A stretch of 62,452 nt of DNA. Origin: an uncultured Verrucomicrobiales bacterium (GTDB lineage: Bacteria; Verrucomicrobiota; Verrucomicrobiia; Verrucomicrobiales; Akkermansiaceae). Position 1 is the first letter of the stretch. Each line of letters starts with the position of its first letter. Of this stretch, positions 49,816 through 56,691 are shown in pieces. The stretch spans positions 1-62,452 of the forward strand of contig CASICJ010000009.1 of assembly GCA_949373085.1 (NCBI GenBank), written 5' to 3'. Below the pieces are notes generated by a model. It worked only from the letters and a program-made list of their open reading frames with translations, was not told where the DNA came from and ran no database searches. The position numbers and the translations under genes are program-made.

Positions 49816-50382
49816 GTGGCAGGTATTGTTTATTTTGATCTTGAGACCCAACGGAGTTTTGGTGATGTGGGAGGTTCGGCTCACAAAGATAAAATGGGGA
49901 TGTCGGTTGGAGTCACTTATTCCACCGAGACCGGTCAGTATCATATATTTAATGAAGAAAATGTGGCTGACTTGGTAGATCAGCTCATTAAAGCGGACCT
50001 TGTTGTAGGCTACAATCATGTCCAATTCGACTATCCGGTGCTACAAGCTTACACAATTTACGATTTGGCGAGCCAGACCGTGAACTGTGACATGATGCTG
50101 GATATTGAAAAGATCCTTGGACATCGTCTTAAGCTCGATACTGTGGCGCAAGCTTCGCTGAATGCCAGTAAAACAGCCGATGGGCTGGATGCCCTGAAAT
50201 GGTGGCAGTTATACAAAAAAACTGGTGATCTAGCTCATGTGTTAAACATAGCCGAATATTGTTGCTATGATGTCAAAGTGACCAAGGAAGTCCATGAATT
50301 TGGCCTTGAGCGCGGAATCGTGAAATACGCTGATCGTAATGGTAACGAGCAAGAGGTTGTCGCCTCTTGGAAAAAATTATGA
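49816..50382 (+). CDS. DEDD-type (RNase H-like) 3'-5' exonuclease domain protein
   Basis: Protein of 188 residues with a GTG start. The first acidic motif is VYFDLETQ (D and E), the second is VVGYNHVQFDYPVL with an aspartate, and the third is YCCYDVKVTKEV with a final aspartate. This is the DnaQ/YprB-like exonuclease core. It has no helicase or polymerase fused to it. It could trim RNA or DNA. Confidence 0.75.
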   Translation: MAGIVYFDLETQRSFGDVGGSAHKDKMGMSVGVTYSTETGQYHIFNEENVADLVDQLIKADLVVGYNHVQFDYPVLQAYTIYDLASQTVNCDMMLDIEKILGHRLKLDTVAQASLNASKTADGLDALKWWQLYKKTGDLAHVLNIAEYCCYDVKVTKEVHEFGLERGIVKYADRNGNEQEVVASWKKL

Positions 50383-50395
50383 GCTGAAAACTTTC

Positions 50396-51286
50396 TTAGT
50401 TTGGCACTAGGATTTCGGAGCCACCAGCGAGGATCGTAGTTTTTGGAAGATTCCAACCATTCAAAGCATTCAGGAGTTTGGTATTGGTGCCATGCCTAGA
50501 GGCAAAGGCCTCAAAGGTAATGACGTCAGTAAGGATAATAGATTTGGTTTTGGAAGAGTTTTCGCGGGCTCCTACAACGGGAGGCTGCGGAAGATTACTC
50601 GGATATCCAGGCGCCGGACTATTAGTGGTCTCGATGGTTGAACTAGTGGTGCTCTTTAATATTTCTTTAGGAACCGGTGGCTTTAGAGTTGAGTTGTTAA
50701 TTTGTGGCTTTTCAGCGTCTTTGACGATCAGGACCTCTTGTCGTTTTGGGCGGAGGGAAGTGGCAGGGAGATTGCCAGAAATTCTGAGTTTTTTTCCTGG
50801 CGAGAGCAGATGAATATTTACATTTGGATTGAGAGCACGCAATTCCGACAGATTCATCTTATTAAGGCGCGCAATAGAATAAAAAGTATCACCGCGTGCG
50901 ATGACATAATCAGCGCTTTTTTCCGACGAGAATGATTTTATATTTCGGGGGGTAGTTGAGATAAGAGGAGTCGGTAGTTCTGAGACAATGATTGCTTCGC
51001 CGACCTTTAATTTTTTGGGTTCGGTGATCTTGTTCCACTCAATGATGCTTGAAACCGAAACACCATTACTACGAGCAATCGAGTGAAGAGTTTCTCCCTG
51101 CTTGACGGTATACTTTTCGACATTGATAGCACTGAGCTTGCTCCTTAGCTCATGCAATTCCTTCTGAATTTTGGCGAGTTGCTTTTCTTTGTTGGAGATC
51201 TGTAAAGAGAGGGAAGCACCAGCCTGACCAAAAGAGGCCAGGGAGAGCGCGGCAATGAACGAAATTATAAGGATAAAGCATTTCAT
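50396..51286 (-). CDS. Secreted protein with three LysM domains
   Basis: Protein of 296 residues. Signal peptide 1-23 (ends FGQAGA), then a coiled coil about 26-52 (LQISNKEKQLAKIQKELHEL). LysM domains lie at about 58-102 (YTVKQGETLHSIARSNGV), 131-176 (YVIARGDTFYSIARLNKM) and 250-296 (the last degenerate, ITFEAFASRHGTNTKLLNA). Serine/proline-rich linkers separate them. No catalytic domain is present, so it probably binds peptidoglycan in the periplasm as a scaffold. Confidence 0.88.
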   Translation of the reverse strand: MKCFILIISFIAALSLASFGQAGASLSLQISNKEKQLAKIQKELHELRSKLSAINVEKYTVKQGETLHSIARSNGVSVSSIIEWNKITEPKKLKVGEAIIVSELPTPLISTTPRNIKSFSSEKSADYVIARGDTFYSIARLNKMNLSELRALNPNVNIHLLSPGKKLRISGNLPATSLRPKRQEVLIVKDAEKPQINNSTLKPPVPKEILKSTTSSTIETTNSPAPGYPSNLPQPPVVGARENSSKTKSIILTDVITFEAFASRHGTNTKLLNALNGWNLPKTTILAGGSEILVPN

Positions 51287-51299
51287 AGCGCTTCGACGT

Positions 51300-51385
51300 T
51301 AAATGGATCTTAATAAGCTGGTCAAATTTATTTTTAATATTTGTTAATAAACACAATAAAATTACAAAAATTTACTGTCGTTATT
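51300..51385 (-). promoter_or_regulatory. AT-rich upstream region of the LysM gene
   Basis: This stretch is far richer in A and T than its surroundings and lies directly upstream of the LysM gene start. A ttgacc on the minus strand could serve as a -35 box, but the matching -10 box is poor, so no exact promoter is called. Confidence 0.25.
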
Positions 51386-51487
51386 TCGAGCTGGAAACCA
51401 ACGATCAAGGCAGGTTAGGGGAATCTTTTTACTTTTACTTCTAAGAGGCGTCGCGCCTTGCGCGTTATTGCTATACCAATCTCAAAA

Positions 51488-51787
51488 ATGGCGGAAGGAA
51501 CTGAAAACCCTATAGCGACTCGCGAAAAAATCGTGAGTGCGGCGCTTATTGAGTTTAATTCATCCCAAATCTTTCTACATGAATTGGAAATCCAGTAGCA
51601 GGTTTTAGGACAGCAGTTGTTCTTTGTGGTTTTGCCCGATGGGCCGCGCCTGATACTAGGGAAAGGAGAACCCTCGTGATTCTTGCCCACGAAGAGAGGC
51701 CTTGTCCCACGGGAAGAAGTGACTGATGCCTCTTGTTGCTACGCCCTGGATGCCATCCTCCAGTCGGAAGAAATGCTGAATCGCTGA
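51488..51787 (+). pseudogene. Degraded TetR-family regulator
   Basis: An ATG at 51488 opens MAEGTENPIATREKIVSAAL followed by IEFN, a good TetR N-terminal helix-turn-helix start. It stops after 35 residues or so. Downstream, VLGQQLFFVVLPDGPRLILG and then REEVTDASCCYALDAILQSEE, ending in LNR, read like a TetR C-terminal ligand domain. The middle is missing and stops interrupt the frame, so the gene is a relic with an internal deletion. It fills most of the 513-base gap upstream of the LysM gene. The regulated genes cannot be told. Confidence 0.45.
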
Positions 51788-51799
51788 AACGAAAGTGAG

Positions 51800-52345
51800 T
51801 TACATCATTCCCAGTTTCATCTTACCTTCCTCGGAAATCATGTCCTGATTCCAGGGGGGGTCCCAGACGAGCTCGACACGTGCATCATTTATCTCGCTAA
51901 GCGACATGATCCGCGCTTGGGCATCGGCAGCGATGACGGGACCCATTCCGCAGCCGGGAGCAGTCAGAGTCATTTTGACATCTACGTCAGTTCCAGAATC
52001 TACCTCGGAGAGGGTGCAATCGTAAACCAGACCAAGATTAACGATGTCGACAGGAATTTCGGGATCAAAGACCTGCTTCATCTGATGCCACACCTGCTCT
52101 TCGAGGGTCGCATCAGCGAGACGATCGGCTTCTGCTTGTTTTTCCTGTTTTTCGTTAGGATCCACTCCAAGGGCGTCGGCATCACTCGAAGAAATTCGAG
52201 CCAAACCTGCCGAAGTTGCTACAGTGTAGGTGCCCCCTAGCGTCTGGGTGATAACTACTGGAGTTCCAGTGGGGAGAGTAATGGTGTCTCCAGATGGGAT
52301 CTGGATTGCGTCGACTTCGCGGGTAAGGCTGACTTCTTCGTGCAT
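51800..52345 (-). CDS. sufT: SufT-type Fe-S maturation protein (MIP18/DUF59 family)
   Basis: From ATG 52345 the product has 181 residues and starts MHEEVSLTREVDAIQIPSG; a longer frame from 52489 runs into the upstream region and is rejected. The DUF59 core reads VFDPEIPVDIVNLGLVYDC, with TLTAPGCGMGPVIAADA carrying the conserved cysteine and ELVWDPPW near the end. The N-terminal PAAR-like GTPVVITQTLGGTYTV segment is the SufT extension. SufT supports Fe-S cluster assembly. No other suf gene is beside it. Confidence 0.9.
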   Translation of the reverse strand: MHEEVSLTREVDAIQIPSGDTITLPTGTPVVITQTLGGTYTVATSAGLARISSSDADALGVDPNEKQEKQAEADRLADATLEEQVWHQMKQVFDPEIPVDIVNLGLVYDCTLSEVDSGTDVDVKMTLTAPGCGMGPVIAADAQARIMSLSEINDARVELVWDPPWNQDMISEEGKMKLGMM

Positions 52346-52392
52346 AGTAGTATTTTGAGAAGGATCGTTGAACACGCCGTCGGTGCAATGGT

Positions 52393-53415
52393 TTATTTCA
52401 CCTTTTCCAGTTTGATCTTCTTGAAGGCCTCTGTGGAAGGGACTGACTGACCAATGTTTTCGACTGGATGGGTGTAAAGATATTTCCAAACCGGAGCATG
52501 CATCAGTTTTCCGTCCTTACCTCTAAATGATCTACTTCCGGGAGTCACTGAACTGTGGGCGCGATTAGCATCGTTTTTCACATCGAAGTTCGTGATGAGG
52601 CGGCGGGTGTTCGCGTATGGCGGCTTATTTTGGTCCACAACAATGATTGGTCCGAACTTGTGGAGTCCAAGCATTTCCCAGGAGCGCTGGTAGTGGAATT
52701 CCTCCCAGCCCGTATCTTTCGTGTGACTGAATCCAAAGAAGCGGTTTTCTGGAGTTTTTGAAGGAAGAGCTTGCCATGCTTGATATTGATCTCGGGGGCC
52801 GCAAAGTGCGACTACGCGGGCAACCTTTGTATGCTTGGCGAGGCGGGATGCAGTCGTTGATCCGTGGGATGCTCCGGTCAGAATAACTCTCTCCCAAAGA
52901 ATATCGTCCTTATTTGGTGTTAGAAATTGTCCCCATTTTCCTCTGGGATTCTTTTTCTCAAGGTATCTAACGAAGTTCAGCGCACGCCCCATGATGCTGT
53001 CTCTGACCCTAATATTGACCTCGTCGCTATGATCTTCTCCAGTTGCAGCTTCAAGTCTCATGTCGCCCCGGCAATTTTCTGAAACTGGTCGTTGTTGACA
53101 ACATTTTGAAAACCATTGTCGAGCGTAGTGGACTTGAATTACGTGGATACCATAAGAATTTAACCGGTCAAAAAGATTCTGGTTTGGAGCCATGAGCCAG
53201 ATTGCAAGTCTTCCCCGAGGGGGAACTCGAGTATCAACGCTAGCGTTTTGAAAATCTTGTGATTTTCCGGAGCTATTTTTAAGAACAAAGCCAATTTCAG
53301 GGTAAGATCCCACGCTTGGATCAATCTTGCTTGCGCGCGCTTGAACCTTGTAGCGTTGTCCGTTAGCAAGAACATTCGGCAAAAGCAGGAGAAAGAAAAA
53401 AATGCGAATAAGCAT
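52393..53415 (-). CDS. Secreted alpha/beta-hydrolase-like protein (BPSS1187-like)
   Basis: Protein of 340 residues with a signal peptide (MLIRIFFFLLLLPNVLANG). The nucleophile elbow is ILTGASHGSTTASRLAKH, with Ser in GxSxG form. A histidine in ANRAHSSVTPGSRSF could complete the triad. The order resembles the BPSS1187 family of secreted hydrolases of unknown substrate. Cysteines in KCCQQRPVSENC may form a disulfide. It is 47 bases upstream of sufT on the same strand. Confidence 0.65.
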   Translation of the reverse strand: MLIRIFFFLLLLPNVLANGQRYKVQARASKIDPSVGSYPEIGFVLKNSSGKSQDFQNASVDTRVPPRGRLAIWLMAPNQNLFDRLNSYGIHVIQVHYARQWFSKCCQQRPVSENCRGDMRLEAATGEDHSDEVNIRVRDSIMGRALNFVRYLEKKNPRGKWGQFLTPNKDDILWERVILTGASHGSTTASRLAKHTKVARVVALCGPRDQYQAWQALPSKTPENRFFGFSHTKDTGWEEFHYQRSWEMLGLHKFGPIIVVDQNKPPYANTRRLITNFDVKNDANRAHSSVTPGSRSFRGKDGKLMHAPVWKYLYTHPVENIGQSVPSTEAFKKIKLEKVK

Positions 53416-53504
53416 AAGGGGAAAAGGCCGCAGGTAACTTATTTATCACAGGGTCCTAAATGAAGAGGAGCGAAAAAGTGGTCAGAATACCGTTGATAAT
53501 TTCT

Positions 53505-53539
53505 TAAAAAAACTCGGCATCCCTGTAAGGCTACAGCCG
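53505..53539 (-). terminator. Rho-independent terminator downstream of galM
   Basis: On the minus strand cggctgtagccttacagggatgccg folds with an outer cggc/gccg and an inner ctgta/tacag stem, followed by a run of seven T (53506-53512). Its position 24 bases after the galM stop supports termination of galM. Confidence 0.65.
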
Positions 53540-53562
53540 CTCCGTGAAATCTTAATAGTGCT

Positions 53563-54720
53563 CTATTTCTTGCGTTCGGTTTGAGTTTGGACCTTCTTCT
53601 TTTTGACTTCTTTGGTCCCCAACTGGTAGATCGTGACTTGACTGTAAGTTTCGCCGGGTCGGAGAACGGGTGAGGGAAATTCCTTCTGGTTCGGCGAATC
53701 AGGGAAGGTTTGTGACTCGAGGCAGAATGCCGATCGATGTGCGTAGTTTTTTCCACCTTTTCCTTTCAAATCATCTAGGAAATTACCGGTGTAGAACTGA
53801 ATGCCCGGCTCGGTAGTTCTGACGGTAAGAACCCGACCGCTGGTTGGTTCTGTAACAACTGCGGCAGTTGTTAATTTCCCATCGTCTTTTTTCTTAAGGA
53901 CAAAATTGTGGTCGTAGCCTTTCCCGTTTTTGAGCTGCTCATTTTCCTCATCGATTCGTTTGCCGATCCGCACGGGTTTTCTAAAGTCAAATGGAGTTCC
54001 TTCGACAGGGGCGATGCCGGTTGGAATGGAAGTCGCATCGATAGGGTTGTAGTGCTCAGCGTTAATTTTGATTCGATGCTGCAGATTGCTTTCGCTACCT
54101 TGTCCAGCGAGGTTGAAGTAACTGTGATTCGTTAAGTTGAGAATAGTCGGTTTGTCGGTGGTAGACTTATAGCGGATACGAAGGGCATTGTCTTGAGTCC
54201 AGGTGTAAGTAACGGAATTACTCAAGGTTCCGGGATATCCCTCTTCGCCGTCGGGGCTCGTGTATGTCAGAACTAAACTCGGGCTATCGCCCATACTTCC
54301 GATCCTTGCCTTCCAGATCTTCTTATCAAAACCTTTAAGTCCACCATGAAGGTGGTTTGGGTCATTGTTGGTGGCAACCGAGTAATCTTTGCCATCAAGA
54401 GTAAATTTACCATTTGCGATTCGGTTGGCATATCGTCCGGTGATGCAGCCGAAGTATGGGCTCTTCTCGACATATTCCGCGACTGAATCAAAACCGAGAA
54501 CGACGTCGCCCATCTTACCATCTTTGTCGGGAACAACGATAGAGGTTACAGTGCCCCCGTAATTAGTGATGGAAACTTTCGCTCCTGATTCATTGGAAAG
54601 GGTATATAGCTCAACAGCTTTTCCGTCGATCTCACCAAATGGCTTTGAGGTGACGGAGAATTTGGCTGCTGAGGCAGCAAAAGGGAGAAATGCGCAGAGA
54701 GTGAGGATCTGTTTGTTCAT
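53563..54720 (-). CDS. galM: Aldose 1-epimerase, exported
   Basis: Interconverts alpha and beta anomers of aldoses such as galactose. The 385-residue protein has a signal peptide (ends AASAAK), then ITNYGGTVTSIVVPDKDG, YANRIANGKFTLDG, the catalytic histidine in NHSYFNLAGQG and the glutamate in FCLESQTFPDSPNQKEFP. Export suggests a role in periplasmic sugar handling, in line with the transporter, sulfatase-GH43 and sugar-porter genes nearby. The tail is unusually basic (KKKKVQTQTERKK). Confidence 0.93.
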   Translation of the reverse strand: MNKQILTLCAFLPFAASAAKFSVTSKPFGEIDGKAVELYTLSNESGAKVSITNYGGTVTSIVVPDKDGKMGDVVLGFDSVAEYVEKSPYFGCITGRYANRIANGKFTLDGKDYSVATNNDPNHLHGGLKGFDKKIWKARIGSMGDSPSLVLTYTSPDGEEGYPGTLSNSVTYTWTQDNALRIRYKSTTDKPTILNLTNHSYFNLAGQGSESNLQHRIKINAEHYNPIDATSIPTGIAPVEGTPFDFRKPVRIGKRIDEENEQLKNGKGYDHNFVLKKKDDGKLTTAAVVTEPTSGRVLTVRTTEPGIQFYTGNFLDDLKGKGGKNYAHRSAFCLESQTFPDSPNQKEFPSPVLRPGETYSQVTIYQLGTKEVKKKKVQTQTERKK

Positions 54721-54924
54721 TATAAGGAGAGGCTTTCGTATACGGGATTTAGTGTCTAATCTTTGGTATATTGGAATTTTTAATAAGCTTTGAGAAGCTT
54801 ACTTTTACGGTTTTCTTGCCCTTGTAGACAATAGGGATTTCTGGTTTTCCCCGGTGTCGTAATGAAGTAATGTTTGTTACAAAGTAGATTTCGACCTTTG
54901 GGTAATAAGCTGATAAGAAAAATT

Positions 54925-56691
54925 ATGATTGAGGCTTTAGACTGGATTGTAATCGTGTTTTCGCTGGCCATTAGCTTGGGGATAGGTTGGTGGGCCGCCA
55001 AAAAGAATAGCGGCAATACTGAAAGTTTCTTTCTAGCTGGACGCTCGATGCCATGGTGGTTACTTGGCGTGTCGATGGTCGCTACGACTTTCGCCGCGGA
55101 TACTCCAACCCTAATAACTGACTGGGTAAGAACTGATGGAGTTTCAAAGAACTGGCTCTGGTGGTCGCTTGTCTTTTCCGGAATGCTGACCACCTATCTC
55201 TTTGCTAGACGTTGGCGTAGGTCCGGCGTGATGACCGATGTAGAATTTTACGAGTTGAGATACTCGGGGCTCGGAGGTCAGATCTTGAGAGCCTACCGGG
55301 CGTTGTATTTAGGGTTATTTTTTAACGTATTTATCATTGCGGTGGTATCCTTGGCAGCCATCAAGATTCTTGGAGTTTTGATGGGGTTGGATGCCTGGCA
55401 GACTATTTTGCTAGGTGCCGGAGTTACCATGCTTTACAGCGTCGCGGGTGGATTACGATCTGTTTTGTTGGTAGATTTTTTCCAGTTCGCCTTGGCGATG
55501 GTGGGATCAGTAGCTGCGACGATTTACATTTTAAACATGGATGCGATCGGTGGCCTCGATGGTCTTTTTGCCCATGAAGCAGTGCAGGCCAAGATGAGTA
55601 TCATTCCGACCAAGGATGCGAACTGGGTCGAGTTTTTCATCATCCCAATCGCCCTTATGTGGTGGACTAGTTATTATCCGGGGGCCGAACCAGGAGGGGG
55701 TGGATATATTGCACAGCGGACTTTAGCTGCGAAAGACGAAAAGCATGCTACGAAGGCCAATTTATTTTTCAATGTTGCCCACTATGCCTTAAGGCCATGG
55801 CCATGGATCTTGGTTGCATTGGCTTCATTGGTGATTTTTCCAGATCTCGAATCGATCGATCAAGCCTTCCCGAATTTAGACGATGGAAAGCTTGGGCATG
55901 ATGTCGCTTATCCGGCCATGATCGCCCAGCTCCCGGCAGGATTGAAAGGAGTTGTGCTAGCTTCGTTAATCGCTGCCTACATTTCTACTCTTTCGACTCA
56001 GGTAAATCTGGCGTCGTCCTACCTTACTAAGGATTTTTGGAAGAGATTCTGTAATAAGAACGCTGGTGAAGGTGAACAGATCCTGGTCGGTCGCGTGAGC
56101 AGTATTTTGGTTCTGGCGCTGGGATCCTTGGTGGCTCTTGCTTTTACGAATGCCGCACAGATGTTTAGTGTCTTGTTGATGGTCGGGGCTGGAACTGGCT
56201 TAGTGTATTTGCTTCGCTGGCTGTGGTGGCGGGTCAATGCGTGGAGCGAGATCGCGGCTTCTTTGACAGCAATTGTTTCAAGCTATCTCTTTACGAGTAA
56301 ATCGGCCTTACCTTTCGCTGACCCTTTTGGTTGGGCAGTTACTATGGGCGCCTGGAACTATGTTGGACCAGTCATACTGACCACTCTTTCTTGGCTAATA
56401 GTGACCTTTTTGACAAAGCCGGAAGAGTCGGAAACCCTAACTCGATTTGTAAATCAAACGTCTCCTCCGGGGAGTGGGTGGGATCGTTTTAGAACAAAAG
56501 AACGTGACGTAAATGAACCATCGATGGGTAGTGATCTCTTAAAAGTTTTCTTTGGAAGTGCCGGGATTCTTGCTGTTCTTATCGGAACAGGGCTGACGAT
56601 CTATGGGGATTATTTCCCAGGATCTCCGCTTCTTGTTGCAGGCATTTGTATTTTGATTCCCCTGTTTCGTCCACCCGTGAGCGCAGATTAG
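54925..56691 (+). CDS. Sodium:solute symporter family transporter
   Basis: Polytopic protein of 588 residues from ATG 54925; an upstream in-frame start at 54874 adds a basic stretch unlikely to be translated. Family landmarks are ESFFLAGRSMPWWLLGVS, TTFAADTPTLITDWVR, ILLGAGVTMLYSVAGGLRSV and the AAYISTLSTQVNLASSYLTKD segment. It imports a solute with sodium, likely a sugar or sugar acid given its neighbours. The 3' end overlaps the convergent sulfatase gene by 4 bases. Confidence 0.88.
   Translation: MIEALDWIVIVFSLAISLGIGWWAAKKNSGNTESFFLAGRSMPWWLLGVSMVATTFAADTPTLITDWVRTDGVSKNWLWWSLVFSGMLTTYLFARRWRRSGVMTDVEFYELRYSGLGGQILRAYRALYLGLFFNVFIIAVVSLAAIKILGVLMGLDAWQTILLGAGVTMLYSVAGGLRSVLLVDFFQFALAMVGSVAATIYILNMDAIGGLDGLFAHEAVQAKMSIIPTKDANWVEFFIIPIALMWWTSYYPGAEPGGGGYIAQRTLAAKDEKHATKANLFFNVAHYALRPWPWILVALASLVIFPDLESIDQAFPNLDDGKLGHDVAYPAMIAQLPAGLKGVVLASLIAAYISTLSTQVNLASSYLTKDFWKRFCNKNAGEGEQILVGRVSSILVLALGSLVALAFTNAAQMFSVLLMVGAGTGLVYLLRWLWWRVNAWSEIAASLTAIVSSYLFTSKSALPFADPFGWAVTMGAWNYVGPVILTTLSWLIVTFLTKPEESETLTRFVNQTSPPGSGWDRFRTKERDVNEPSMGSDLLKVFFGSAGILAVLIGTGLTIYGDYFPGSPLLVAGICILIPLFRPPVSAD

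Noticed and set aside
51415..51690. Minus-strand frame of 91 residues
   Set aside because: No recognisable family; the plus strand shows TetR-like pieces that explain the coding look.
52346..52489. Extended start for sufT
   Set aside because: The added residues do not match the family and overlap the end of the upstream hydrolase gene.
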